This document shows positions 27,331-36,170 of a DNA stretch of 64,000 bases, one piece after another (position 1 is the first letter of the stretch; each line of letters opens with the position of its first letter). Under the pieces are notes generated by a model, which was not told the DNA's origin, did not search any database, and saw only the letters and a program-made list of their open reading frames with translations. Made by a program: the position numbers and the translations under genes. This DNA comes from Burkholderiales bacterium (GTDB lineage Bacteria; Pseudomonadota; Gammaproteobacteria; Burkholderiales; Burkholderiaceae_C), in contig JAPLPQ010000091.1 of assembly GCA_026400105.1 (NCBI GenBank), forward strand, positions 1-64,000. The letters run 5' to 3'.

Positions 27331-28383
27331 ATGACCGCACAACGCTTCCTGATCGTCCGTACCTCCGCCATCGGCGACGTGGTGTTCGCCTCGCCGTTTG
27401 CCGCCGCACTCAGGTGCAAGTACCCGCAGGCCCATATCGCCTGGCTGGTCGAGCCCGGCATCCACGAGCTGCTGGCGGCCGACCCGAACATCGACGAGCT
27501 GATCCTGTGGCCCAAGGGCGAGTGGAAACAGCTCTGGCAACAGCGCCGCTTCGGCGAACTGTTCGGCCGCGTGCGCGCCTTCGCCAGGCTGCTCAAGGGC
27601 AAGCGCTTCGACACCGCGATCGACCTGCAAAGCCTGCTCAAAAGCGGCTGGCTGACCTGGCTGACGGGTGCAAAGCGCCGCATCGGCCTGGGCTCGCGCG
27701 AAGGCAGCCAGTGGCTGATGACCGAGGTCATCGCCAAGGGCGGCGACGAGCGCCGCATCAGCTCGGAATACCGGTATCTGGCCGAGCAGCTCGGACTCGA
27801 GGTCGGCGATTTCCTGCCGCAGTTGCATGTTGCCGCCGAAACCGAAGCCCGGACCCAGGCGCTGCTGGCCGAGCATGGCCTGATCCCCGGCCGCTATGCG
27901 GTGTTCGCGCCGTTCACGACAAGGCCGCAAAAACACTGGTTCGAGGACGCCTGGCAGGCGCTGGCGCCGCGGGTGCGCGACGAACTCGGGCTGACGCCCG
28001 TGATCCTGGGTGGCCCGGCTGACCGGGCGGCGGCCGAGCGCATCGTCGCTGGCGCGCCCGGCGTGGTGTCGCTGGCGGGCGCGACCCGGCTGCCGGAAGC
28101 GGCGGCGCTGATCCGGCATGCGGCGCTGGTGATCGGCGTCGACACCGGCCTGACCCACATGGGCACCGCATTTGCCAGGCCGACGGTGGCGCTGTTCGGC
28201 TCGACCCGGCCCTACCTCGACACCGGCCGGCGCAATGGCCGGGTGATCTGGCTCGGACTCGAATGCTCGCCCTGCCGCCGTCGTCCGACATGCAACGGCG
28301 CCTACACCTGCCTGCGCGACATCCGCCCGCAACAGGTGCTCGAACAGGCGCGCGCCGCATTGGCGACCCAGGATCAGCCATGA
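27331..28383 (+). CDS. lipopolysaccharide heptosyltransferase (GT9)
   Basis: 350 residues. The GT9 opening is FLIVRTSAIGDVVFASPFAAALR and the ADP-heptose-binding half contains FTTRPQKHW and VIGVDTGLTHMGTAFARPTVALFGSTRP. The C-terminus holds a cysteine-rich CSPCRRRPTCNGAYTCL stretch, seen in several GT9 proteins. It probably transfers heptose to the inner core, as WaaC, WaaF or RfaQ type; which of these cannot be settled by eye. It sits 13 bp after the heptose synthesis genes, and its stop overlaps the next ATG. Confidence 0.88.
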   Translation: MTAQRFLIVRTSAIGDVVFASPFAAALRCKYPQAHIAWLVEPGIHELLAADPNIDELILWPKGEWKQLWQQRRFGELFGRVRAFARLLKGKRFDTAIDLQSLLKSGWLTWLTGAKRRIGLGSREGSQWLMTEVIAKGGDERRISSEYRYLAEQLGLEVGDFLPQLHVAAETEARTQALLAEHGLIPGRYAVFAPFTTRPQKHWFEDAWQALAPRVRDELGLTPVILGGPADRAAAERIVAGAPGVVSLAGATRLPEAAALIRHAALVIGVDTGLTHMGTAFARPTVALFGSTRPYLDTGRRNGRVIWLGLECSPCRRRPTCNGAYTCLRDIRPQQVLEQARAALATQDQP

Positions 28384-29462
28384 AGGTGTTGCACATCGAA
28401 TCCGGCCGCCATCTGTACGGTGGCGCCAAGCAGGTGCTCTACATCATGGAGGGGCTGGCGCAGCGCGGCGTGGAGAATCTGCTGGCCTGCCCGCCGGGCG
28501 CGCATATCGCCGCGCCGGCACGCGCCAGCGCCCGGGTCTTCGAGCTGCCGATGCAGGGCGACCTCGACTTCGGCCTGGTCGGTCGGCTGCGCCGCCTGAT
28601 TGCGGCCGAGCAACCCGACCTGGTGCATATCCACAGCCGGCGCGGCGCCGACCTCTGGGGCGGACTGGCGGCCAGGCGTGCGGGTGTACCTTGCGTGCTG
28701 TCGCGCCGGGTCGACAACCCGGAGCCTCGCTGGCTGGTCAAGCTCAAGTACCGCCTGTACGACCATGTGATCACGATCTCGCAAGGCATCCGCCAGGTGC
28801 TGCTGGCCGAAGGGCTGGCGCCCGAGCAGGTCAGCTGCGTGCGCAGCGCGGTCGATCCGACGCCCTACCTGATAGCCTACGACCCGGCTGGCTTCAAGGC
28901 GGCGCTGGGACTCCCACCCGATGCGCTGCTGGTCGGCACCGTGGCCCAGCTGATCCCGCGCAAGGGCCACCGCCATCTGCTCGCGGCCCTGCCTGCAGTG
29001 CTGGACAAGCATCCCAGGCTGCAGGTTCTGATCTTCGGCCGCGGCCCGCTCGAGGCCGAGCTGAGGCAGGCCATCAGCGACCAGGGGCTGACCGGGCAGG
29101 TGCGGCTGCTGGGTTTTCGCGATGACCTGCCGGCCGTGCTCGGCTGCCTGGACCTGCTGGTGCATCCGGCCGACATGGAAGGCCTGGGCGTGTCGCTGCT
29201 GCAGGCCTCGGCGGCACAGGTGCCGATCATCGCCACCCGGGCCGGCGGCATGCCCGAGGCGGTGCGCGACGGCCTGAACGGACTGCTGATCGCCCCCGGC
29301 GATGTGGCCGGACTGAGCGCCGCCATGAACCGCCTGCTCGACGATGCCCCAATGCGCCAGCGCATGGGCCAGGCCGGTCGCCAGCTGGTGCTCGATGAAT
29401 TCTCGATCGATGCCATGTGCGAAGGCAACCTGGCCGTCTACCGCAAGGCGCTGAAAAAATGA
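28380..29462 (+). CDS. GT4 family glycosyltransferase
   Basis: 360 residues, GT-B fold. The N-terminus MKVLHIESGRHLYGGAKQVLYIMEGL matches the GT4 pattern. The C-terminal half has VAQLIPRKGHRHLLAAL and the donor-site segment DMEGLGVSLLQASAAQVPIIATRAGGMPEAV. The second glutamate of the usual E-x7-E pair is Q here (EGLGVSLLQ), a variant I believe is common in this subgroup. It probably extends the LPS core; donor and acceptor are unknown. ATGA overlaps at both ends. Confidence 0.87.
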   Translation: MKVLHIESGRHLYGGAKQVLYIMEGLAQRGVENLLACPPGAHIAAPARASARVFELPMQGDLDFGLVGRLRRLIAAEQPDLVHIHSRRGADLWGGLAARRAGVPCVLSRRVDNPEPRWLVKLKYRLYDHVITISQGIRQVLLAEGLAPEQVSCVRSAVDPTPYLIAYDPAGFKAALGLPPDALLVGTVAQLIPRKGHRHLLAALPAVLDKHPRLQVLIFGRGPLEAELRQAISDQGLTGQVRLLGFRDDLPAVLGCLDLLVHPADMEGLGVSLLQASAAQVPIIATRAGGMPEAVRDGLNGLLIAPGDVAGLSAAMNRLLDDAPMRQRMGQAGRQLVLDEFSIDAMCEGNLAVYRKALKK

Positions 29463-30535
29463 GAATCATCACTGTCCTACGCAGCCTCAAGAGCGGAGGC
29501 GCTGAACGCCATGCACTGCAGCTGATGCGAGGCATGCGTGAACGCGGGCACGAGGCACTCTATGCCGGACCGATGGCGGGTTGGCTGGGGCAGCAATTGC
29601 AGGCCGATGGCTTCGATGGCATCGACCTGCAGATGCACGGCCTGATCGACCTGCCATCGATCTGGCGACTTGCCCGTTATGCGCGCGATGTCAAGGCCAA
29701 CCTGATACACGGCCACCTGACCCGAGGCGCCTACTATGCACATTACGCCGCCAGGCTGGCTGGGCTGCCCAATGTCGCCACGGCGCATTCCGACAACGCC
29801 GGCAAGCATTTCGGCGGCGCGAAACGGATCATTGCCGTGTCGCAGGCCGTAGCCGATTTTCTGCAGCGCTGTGGCTACGACCCGCAACGGATTCGCATGG
29901 TGCACCACGGCATCGCAGACATCGCAGGCCGCCTGCCGGCAGATGTGCGCGAGGTGACCCGGCGCAGTCTCGGGCTCTCGGCCAGCGAACCCTGCCTGCT
30001 GATGGCGGCGCGCATCGTGCCGGCCAAGGGACACGACACCGCGCTGCGTGCACTCGCCACGCTCAAGCAGCGCGACTGGACGCTGCTGCTGGCCGGCGAC
30101 CACCATGGCGATCTGGGCCCGCAGATGCAGGCCCTAGCCCGTGAACTCGGGATCGCCGACCGCGTCCGCTTCCTGGGTCTGCGCGAAGACGTGCCGGCAC
30201 TGCTGGCTGCCTCCGATCTGCTGCTGGCGCCGTCGCGACGTGAAGCCTTGTCGCTGACGCTGCTGGAAGCCTCGGCCTGCAGCCTGCCTATCATTGCCAG
30301 CCGCGTGGGCGGCATAGGCGAAGTGGTGCAGGACGGCGTGAGCGGACTGCTGGTTCCGCCAGACGAGCCCGCAGCGCTGGCGGCCGCCCTGTCAAGCCTG
30401 CTCGACGACCAGTCCAGACGCCAGGCCATGGGTGCTCGTGCCCGCCAGCGCTTCGAAACCTGCTTCACCGAAAACCTGATGTTCGACCAAACCGAGGCCG
30501 TCTACCGCGAGGCCTGCGAATTGCCTGTCCGATGA
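29459..30535 (+). CDS. GT4 family glycosyltransferase
   Basis: 358 residues starting MRIITVLRSLKSGGAERHALQLM, a GT4 N-terminus. Donor-site motifs are MAARIVPAKGHDTALRAL and RREALSLTLLEASACSLPIIASRVGGIGEVV, with an intact E-x7-E pair. Probably an LPS outer-core glycosyltransferase. Base composition is slightly less GC-extreme than in flanking genes, as in the deacetylase that follows. ATGA overlaps link it to both neighbours. Confidence 0.87.
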   Translation: MRIITVLRSLKSGGAERHALQLMRGMRERGHEALYAGPMAGWLGQQLQADGFDGIDLQMHGLIDLPSIWRLARYARDVKANLIHGHLTRGAYYAHYAARLAGLPNVATAHSDNAGKHFGGAKRIIAVSQAVADFLQRCGYDPQRIRMVHHGIADIAGRLPADVREVTRRSLGLSASEPCLLMAARIVPAKGHDTALRALATLKQRDWTLLLAGDHHGDLGPQMQALARELGIADRVRFLGLREDVPALLAASDLLLAPSRREALSLTLLEASACSLPIIASRVGGIGEVVQDGVSGLLVPPDEPAALAAALSSLLDDQSRRQAMGARARQRFETCFTENLMFDQTEAVYREACELPVR

Positions 30536-31302
30536 CCTCAATACAAATACTCATGTATCACCGGGTCGGGAACTTCCCGGGCCGGGTCAAGTCACATGGC
30601 GCACTCTACTGCCATCTGCCACGCTTCAAGGCGCAGATGCGGATGTTCGCGTGGCTGGGCTATCAGGTCATAAGCCTGGACGATGCGGTGGCGGGTCTGG
30701 CCGGGAACATCAGGCTGCCTGCCAAGCCACTGGTGCTGACCTTCGACGACGCCTATGTGGACTTCCTAGAACATGCTGCGCCCGTGCTCAAGGCGCATGG
30801 CTACCCGGCGACCGTCTATGCGGTCAGCGACCTGATCGGAAAAACATCGAGCTGGGATGCCGGCGTCGGGCCGGACCCAGCCCCCCTGATGAATGCCGCA
30901 CAGCTGCGTGAAGTACAAGACATGGGCTTCACCATCGGGTCGCACTCGAGCAGCCACCTGCGCCTGGCACAGCAATCCGACGAACGCATCCACAGCGAAC
31001 TGCGCGACAGCAAGCACGCGCTGGAAGACCTGCTGGGCCGCCGTGTCGACCATTTCTGCTACCCCTATGGCAGCCATGACCTGCGCTGCGTGGAAGCCGC
31101 GGCACAGGCCGGTTACCTGAGCGGAACCACTTGCCAGCGCGCAGCAGCCACGTCCCAGGACGACCCGCTAAGCCTGCCGCGCAAGGCGGTCTCGCGCGGC
31201 GACTCCCTGCTCGGCCTGTGGTGGAAGCTGCGCTTCAAGGATAGACCGAAGCATCCGGCGATCCGCCGCCCTGGCCATATGCCGGGTCATGCCACGCCAT
31301 GA
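30532..31302 (+). CDS. polysaccharide deacetylase family protein (NodB/CE4)
   Basis: 256 residues. CE4 motifs are present: MYHRV at the start, catalytic and metal-binding TFDDAY at 70-75, SHSSSH with H138 and H142, and CYPYGS near residue 181. No signal peptide is visible, which suggests action in the cytoplasm before MsbA export. Its ATGA-coupled position between core glycosyltransferases and waaA implies removal of an acetyl group from a core hexosamine or an N-acetyl donor sugar. The substrate is inferred from context only. Confidence 0.85.
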   Translation: MTSIQILMYHRVGNFPGRVKSHGALYCHLPRFKAQMRMFAWLGYQVISLDDAVAGLAGNIRLPAKPLVLTFDDAYVDFLEHAAPVLKAHGYPATVYAVSDLIGKTSSWDAGVGPDPAPLMNAAQLREVQDMGFTIGSHSSSHLRLAQQSDERIHSELRDSKHALEDLLGRRVDHFCYPYGSHDLRCVEAAAQAGYLSGTTCQRAAATSQDDPLSLPRKAVSRGDSLLGLWWKLRFKDRPKHPAIRRPGHMPGHATP

Positions 31303-32603
31303 CCCGCCTGCTCTACACCGCATTGCTGCTGCTGCTGACCCCGCTCGCCCTGCTGCGGCTCTGGCTGCGCGGCAAGGGCAACCCCGATTACCGCAAGCGC
31401 TGGGGCGAGCGGCTCGGCTTGGTGCCGGTGCGCCCCAAGCGCCAGCGCCTGTGGGTGCACGCGGTCTCTGTCGGCGAGACGATTGCCGCCGCGCCGCTGC
31501 TGCGCGCCTGGCAGGCCGCCCACCCCGACTGGGCGCTGCTGGTCACGACCACGACCCCGACCGGATCGGCCCAGGTCCGGCGCCTGTTCGGCGACAGCGT
31601 CGAGCATTGCTACCTGCCGTTCGACCTGCCCTGGCTGGTGGCGATGTTCCTGCGCCGCAGCCGGCCCAGCTTGGGCGTCGTGATGGAGACCGAGATCTGG
31701 CCGAACCTCTACGCCTGCGCGCAGCGTCGCGGGCTGCCGCTGATCATGGCCAATGCCCGGCTGTCGGACAAGTCGTTCAAGGCCTACCGCCGGCTGCGCT
31801 GGCTGGTCGCGCCGACCCTGCAGCGGGTCGCACTGATCGCTGCGCGCGGGCGCGAGGATGCCGAGCGCTTCGTCGCGCTGGGCGCAGCGGCTGCTCAGGT
31901 CGAGGCGCTGGGCAACCTCAAGTTCGACCTCGAGCGCTCGCCACAGGTGGTCGCGGCGGGCCGGGCCTGGCGCGACTGGCTCGGATCGGGGCGTCCGGTC
32001 TGGATTGCCGCCAGCACCCATCCGGGCGAGGAAGAACAGGTGCTGGCCGCGCACCAGCTGCTGCTGCAACAGCAGCCGCAGGCGCTGCTGGTGCTGGCGC
32101 CACGCCACCCGGAACGCGCCGAGTCGGTGCTGGCGACGGTGCAGGCCGCCGGCCTGCAGCCGCTGCGCCGCAGCGCGCTGAGCCCCGCGCCCCAGTTGCC
32201 GCCACCCGGACTGCCGGCCCCTGGCGCCGGAGCCGTACTGGTCGTCGACACCTTGGGCGAGCTGATGGCCTTCTACGCCGCCAGCGACCTGGCCTATGTC
32301 GGCGGCAGCCTGGTGGCCAACGGCGGCCACAACCCGCTCGAGCCGCTGGTGCTCGACCTGCCGGTGCTCAGCGGCCCGCAGGTGTTCAACTTCCGCGAGG
32401 TCTATGCCGAGCTGCAGGCGCTCGATGCCGTGACGCTGGTCGACTCGGCGCAGGCGCTCGGCCGAGCCGTAGCTGCCGCTTTCGAGTCGGGTGTTCCCGG
32501 ACCGGCCACCCAGCCAGCCGTCGCCGGCTGGATGCGCCAGAACCAGGGCAGCACCGCACGGCTGATCGAACGCGCGCAGCAGCTGGCTGGCCTGTCGGCC
32601 TGA
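31299..32603 (+). CDS. waaA: 3-deoxy-D-manno-octulosonic acid (Kdo) transferase
   Basis: A 434-residue inner-membrane-anchored GT30 enzyme that adds Kdo to lipid IVA. It has an N-terminal membrane helix, then KRWGERLG, WVHAVSVGETIAAAPLL, LVTTTTPTGSAQV, and a C-terminal half with ASTHPGEEEQVLAAH and YVGGSLVANGGHNPLEP. The length is normal. It is the last gene of the LPS run, joined to the deacetylase by ATGA. Confidence 0.95.
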   Translation: MTRLLYTALLLLLTPLALLRLWLRGKGNPDYRKRWGERLGLVPVRPKRQRLWVHAVSVGETIAAAPLLRAWQAAHPDWALLVTTTTPTGSAQVRRLFGDSVEHCYLPFDLPWLVAMFLRRSRPSLGVVMETEIWPNLYACAQRRGLPLIMANARLSDKSFKAYRRLRWLVAPTLQRVALIAARGREDAERFVALGAAAAQVEALGNLKFDLERSPQVVAAGRAWRDWLGSGRPVWIAASTHPGEEEQVLAAHQLLLQQQPQALLVLAPRHPERAESVLATVQAAGLQPLRRSALSPAPQLPPPGLPAPGAGAVLVVDTLGELMAFYAASDLAYVGGSLVANGGHNPLEPLVLDLPVLSGPQVFNFREVYAELQALDAVTLVDSAQALGRAVAAAFESGVPGPATQPAVAGWMRQNQGSTARLIERAQQLAGLSA

Positions 32604-32618
32604 TACCAAGCCAAGATT

Positions 32619-32641
32619 GCCGGCAGACAGGCGCTGCCGGC
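32619..32641. terminator. hairpin between convergent waaA and phosphomannomutase genes
   Basis: GCCGGCAG and CTGCCGGC form an 8-bp perfect stem around a 7-nt loop, midway between two convergent stops. Neither side has a T-run, so it may be a rho-assisted end or RNA-stabilising structure and not a classic intrinsic terminator. Confidence 0.45.
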
Positions 32642-32667
32642 TGATCAGCTCACGGGCCGACGGATTT

Positions 32668-34050
32668 TCAGTGTGCCGAAGCCCCGACCACCGCGTCGGG
32701 CTTGACGCGCAGCAGCAGCGCCATCATCTCGGCCTCGATGCGGTGCAGCGCGTCCTGGGTCTGGCCCTCGAAGCGCAGCACCAGCACCGGCGTGGTGTTG
32801 GAAGCGCGGATCAGGCCGAAACCGTCCGGCCAGTCCACGCGCAGGCCGTCGATGGTGTTGACCTGGGCCGGCGCGTCGAAACTCGCGATCGCCTGCAGTT
32901 CGGTCACCCGCTGATGCTGCTCGCCGTCGCCGCAGGCCACGTTGAGCTCGGGCGTGGAAAAGCTGGTCGGCAGGCCCTCGAGCAGCGCGCCCGGGTTGGC
33001 GTGGCGGCTGACGATCTCGAGCAGGCGGGCACCGGCATAGCTGCCGTCGTCGAAGCCGTACCAGCGCTCCTTGAAGAAGATATGGCCGCTCATCTCGCCG
33101 CCCAGCGGCGAATCGACTTCCTTCATCTTGGCCTTGATCAGCGAGTGTCCGGTCTTGTGCATCAGCGGCACGCCACCGGCCTCGCGGATCGCCGGTGCCA
33201 GGCGCTGGCTGCACTTGACATCAAAGACGATCTGGCCGCCCGGCACGCGGCTCAGCACGTCCTGCGCGAACAGCATCATCTGGCGATCCGGGTAGATGTT
33301 CTGGCCGCTCGGCGTCACGATGCCGAGCCGGTCGCCGTCGCCATCGAAGGCCAGGCCCAGGTCGGCGCCGGTCTCGGCCAGCTTGGCGATCAGGTCGCGC
33401 AGGTTCTCCGGCTTGCTCGGATCGGGATGGTGGTTCGGGAACTCGCCATCGACCTCGCTGAACAGCTCGACCACCTCGCAGCCCAGCGCGCGGAACAGCT
33501 GCGGCGCCGAGGCACCCGCCACGCCGTTGCCGCAGTCGACCACAACTTTCAGCGGGCGCGCCAATCTGATGTCGGAGACGATGCGCGCGATGTAGTCGTC
33601 CTGCACCGCCTGCTGGCGCACGCCGCCGCCGGCACGACGCGGTGCATCCTCGGCCTCGATCGATTGGCGCAGCGCCTGGATCTCGTCACCGTAGATCGCG
33701 CGGCCGGCCAGCACCATCTTGAAGCCGTTGTGGTGCTTGGGATTGTGGCTGCCGGTGACCTGGATGCCGGAATTGCACAGCACGTTGGCGGCGTAGTAGG
33801 TCATGGGCGTGGTCGCCATGCCGATGTCGATCACCTGCACGCCCGCCTCGACCAGGCCCTCGATCAGTGCCTCGGCCAGCACCGGGCTGCTCAGGCGGCC
33901 GTCGCGGCCGACCGCGACCTGGGTCTCGCCCAGGCCGAGCGCGCGGGCGCCAAAGGCCAGGCCGAGCGCGCGCGCGAATTCGGTATTGAGCGCGTCGGGC
34001 ACGACGCCGCGGATATCGTAGGCCTTGAAGGCCGTGGCAGGAACTTGCAT
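32668..34050 (-). CDS. phosphomannomutase/phosphoglucomutase
   Basis: A 460-residue alpha-D-phosphohexomutase of the AlgC/ManB type: FKAYDIRGVVPDALN at the start, active-site serine S101 in VTGSHNPKHHNGFK, metal loop AFDGDGDRLGIV, and sugar loop GEMSGHIFF. It interconverts 1- and 6-phosphates of mannose or glucose and so feeds nucleotide sugars to LPS and exopolysaccharide synthesis. It is convergent with waaA at the edge of the LPS locus. Confidence 0.94.
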   Translation of the reverse strand: MQVPATAFKAYDIRGVVPDALNTEFARALGLAFGARALGLGETQVAVGRDGRLSSPVLAEALIEGLVEAGVQVIDIGMATTPMTYYAANVLCNSGIQVTGSHNPKHHNGFKMVLAGRAIYGDEIQALRQSIEAEDAPRRAGGGVRQQAVQDDYIARIVSDIRLARPLKVVVDCGNGVAGASAPQLFRALGCEVVELFSEVDGEFPNHHPDPSKPENLRDLIAKLAETGADLGLAFDGDGDRLGIVTPSGQNIYPDRQMMLFAQDVLSRVPGGQIVFDVKCSQRLAPAIREAGGVPLMHKTGHSLIKAKMKEVDSPLGGEMSGHIFFKERWYGFDDGSYAGARLLEIVSRHANPGALLEGLPTSFSTPELNVACGDGEQHQRVTELQAIASFDAPAQVNTIDGLRVDWPDGFGLIRASNTTPVLVLRFEGQTQDALHRIEAEMMALLLRVKPDAVVGASAH

Positions 34051-34126
34051 GAACTGGAATGCCTAGGGTTGAAATGCTTGCCATTGTAGGAAATTCAGCC
34101 GGCCTATCCGTGACAAGCCTGGGCGT

Positions 34127-34669
34127 ATGATGGCGGATCACGATCCCTACCCGATGAACCTGGCCGCTACCCCCCTTTATTCGACCCGCTGGCACAGCCC
34201 CGTCGGCGAGCTGCTGCTGGTCTGCCACGAGCAGGCGCTGTGCGGCTGCTGGTTCGGCGACCAGCAGGGCATTCCGGACTGGGCGGCATCGGCGCTGGAC
34301 AAGCCCGACCATCCGCTGCTGACGCGCGCCTGCTCCCAGCTGCAAGCCTATTTCGACCGCCAACGGCAGGATTTCGAGCTGCCGCTGGACTACTCGACCG
34401 GCACGGAATTCCAGCAGTCGGTCTGGCAGGCGCTGACCCTGATCCGCTACGGCCACACGACCCCGTACGGCCAGCTCGCGCAGGCGCTGGGGCAGCCACG
34501 CGCGGTGCGCGCGCTCGGGGCAGCGGTCGGCCGCAACCCGCTGGCCATCTTTCTGCCCTGCCACCGCGTCATCGGCGCCAATGGCAGCCTGACCGGCTAT
34601 ACCGGCGGCCTGGCGCGCAAGACTTTCCTGCTGCAGCTCGAGCAGGCGCAAGGACTCCTTCTCTCTTGA
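34127..34669 (+). CDS. ogt: methylated-DNA--[protein]-cysteine S-methyltransferase
   Basis: A 180-residue suicide repair protein that removes O6-methylguanine lesions. The active-site motif PCHRVIG has acceptor C145, preceded by the helix-turn-helix segment TPYGQLAQALGQPRAVRALGAAVGRNPLAIFL. There is no Ada regulatory domain, so this is the Ogt form. Two adjacent ATGs (34127 and 34130) can start it. Its stop overlaps a TTG that probably starts the transporter gene. Confidence 0.94.
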   Translation: MMADHDPYPMNLAATPLYSTRWHSPVGELLLVCHEQALCGCWFGDQQGIPDWAASALDKPDHPLLTRACSQLQAYFDRQRQDFELPLDYSTGTEFQQSVWQALTLIRYGHTTPYGQLAQALGQPRAVRALGAAVGRNPLAIFLPCHRVIGANGSLTGYTGGLARKTFLLQLEQAQGLLLS

Positions 34670-35565
34670 AATCGCAACAATCCCTGAGCGCAGACTTCCT
34701 GCTGCTGGCCGCTGTCTGGGGCAGCTCTTTCCTGTTCATGCGCCTGGGCGCGCTCGAGTTCGGTGCCTGGAGCACCGCCGGCCTGCGCATCGGCATCGCC
34801 GCGCTGGCCATGCTGCCGCTGCTGTGGCTGCGCTGCGACCTGCAGCTGGTGCGACGCAAGGCGGTCCCGCTGCTGCTGATCGGCATGCTCAACACCGGCA
34901 TCCCGTTTGCGCTCTACTGCTACGCGCTGCAGCACATCAGCACCGGGCTGACGTCGATACTGAATGCGAGCTCGCCGCTGTTCGGGGCGCTGGTGGCCTG
35001 GATCTGGCTGCGCGAGGCGCCCAACCGCTGGCGCTTGCTCGGGCTGGCGCTGGGCTTTGTCGGCATCACCTTGCTGTCCTGGCACAAGGTCAGCGTGGGC
35101 GGCGAGCAGACCGGCTGGGCCGTGCTGGCCTGCCTGGGCGCCGCGGTGTGCTACGGCATCGCCGCCAGCTGCACGCGCAAATACCTGGGCGGGGTAGCGC
35201 CGCTGGCCATCACCTCGGCCAGCCTGATCGGTGCGGCACTGCTGCTCGCTGTTCCGACGGTCTGGTACTGGCCGGCCCAGATGCCGGGCCTGACAGCCTG
35301 GAGCGCGCTGCTCGTGCTCGGGCTGCTTTGCACGGCCTGGGCCTATGTGCTGTTCTACCGGCTGATCGCCGAAGCCGGTCCGGCCAAGGCGCTGACCGTG
35401 ACCTTCATGGTGCCGCTGTTCGCGCTGCTATACGGCGCGCTGCTGCTGGACGAACAGGTCACGCTGGCGATGATCGGCTACGGGCTGGTGATCCTGCTCG
35501 GCGTCGCGCTGTCGACCGAGTTCATCCAGCCCGAGCGCTGGATCAGGCGCCGGCTGCGTCCTTGA
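34666..35565 (+). CDS. EamA (DMT) family transporter
   Basis: 299 residues from a TTG that forms a TTGA overlap with the ogt stop. That start leaves the first of ten predicted membrane helices intact (ADFLLLAAVWGSSFLFMRLGAL), while the first in-frame ATG would cut it. Two EamA repeats are visible, the second starting about residue 150. Proteins of this family export metabolites or amino acids; the substrate is unknown. The last 23 bp overlap the end of the convergent PsiF-repeat gene. Confidence 0.85.
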   Translation: MKSQQSLSADFLLLAAVWGSSFLFMRLGALEFGAWSTAGLRIGIAALAMLPLLWLRCDLQLVRRKAVPLLLIGMLNTGIPFALYCYALQHISTGLTSILNASSPLFGALVAWIWLREAPNRWRLLGLALGFVGITLLSWHKVSVGGEQTGWAVLACLGAAVCYGIAASCTRKYLGGVAPLAITSASLIGAALLLAVPTVWYWPAQMPGLTAWSALLVLGLLCTAWAYVLFYRLIAEAGPAKALTVTFMVPLFALLYGALLLDEQVTLAMIGYGLVILLGVALSTEFIQPERWIRRRLRP

Positions 35566-35809
35566 CGCATTTCTTGACGAAGCTGTTCTTGGCCGCGCCA
35601 GCCAGCTTCTTCTCGCCCGCCTGAGCGGCACAGGCGGCGGCCTGCGCCTCCTTCTCGCATTTCTTCATGAAGCTGTTCTTGGCCGCGCCGGCCAGCTTCT
35701 TCTCGGCTGCAGTGGCGCTGCAGCTCGGCCCCTCGGCGGCGGCCGAGAAGGCAATCAGGGAGGCGAACAGGGCCAGGACTATCGGCTTGAGCATGATCGA
35801 CGCTTTCAT
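35543..35809 (-). CDS. PsiF-repeat secreted protein
   Basis: 88 residues. A signal peptide (about residues 1-25, cleavage after SAAA) precedes two nearly identical PsiF repeats, each with the core EKKLAGAAKNSFxKKC. The family is named after the phosphate-starvation-inducible PsiF of E. coli and has no known biochemical role; four cysteines could form periplasmic disulfides. The start ATG is convincing from the signal peptide. It overlaps the convergent EamA gene by 23 bp and lies just downstream of ihfA. Confidence 0.88.
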   Translation of the reverse strand: MKASIMLKPIVLALFASLIAFSAAAEGPSCSATAAEKKLAGAAKNSFMKKCEKEAQAAACAAQAGEKKLAGAAKNSFVKKCVKDAAGA

Positions 35810-35817
35810 GACAGATT

Positions 35818-36159
35818 TCAGATAGCGGCCTCCGGGGACCCGGACTGCACCGCCTCCTTGAGCTTGGGGCTCGCATGAAAGGTTACCACGCGGCGCGCGT
35901 CGATCGCTACCACCTCGCCGGTGCGCGGATTGCGCCCCGGGCGCGGGGCCTTGGTGCGCAACTGGAAATTGCCAAAACCCGAGATCTTGACATCCTGGCC
36001 CTCGACCAGGGTCTCGGCGATCAGCTCGAAAAAGCCATCGACCATGTCCTTGGACTCGCGCTTGTTGAGGCCGATCTGCTCGAACAGGATTTCCGACAGC
36101 TGGGCCTTGGTCAGGGCGTTGCCGCCCTGCTCTTGGCTCTGGTGCTCGTTGTGTGGCAT
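35818..36159 (-). CDS. ihfA: integration host factor subunit alpha
   Basis: 113 residues from the ATG at 36159. A TTG at 36174 that overlaps the pheT stop (TTGA) is an alternative adding five residues. Family motifs are [32 protein letters not shown] and the DNA-inserting arm [22 protein letters not shown]. The position after pheT is the classic pheST-ihfA order. Its partner IhfB is encoded at 4.9 kb. Confidence 0.96.
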   Translation of the reverse strand: MPHNEHQSQEQGGNALTKAQLSEILFEQIGLNKRESKDMVDGFFELIAETLVEGQDVKISGFGNFQLRTKAPRPGRNPRTGEVVAIDARRVVTFHASPKLKEAVQSGSPEAAI

Positions 36160-36170
36160 GGCGGTCACTT

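Noticed and set aside
32619-32641. Intrinsic terminator for waaA
   Set aside because: The stem is perfect but neither strand has a T-run, so I list it only as a hairpin with low confidence.
35590-35720. Two near-identical DNA segments resembling a short repeat element
   Set aside because: They encode the two PsiF repeats of a small secreted protein, so no mobile or CRISPR-like element is needed to explain them.
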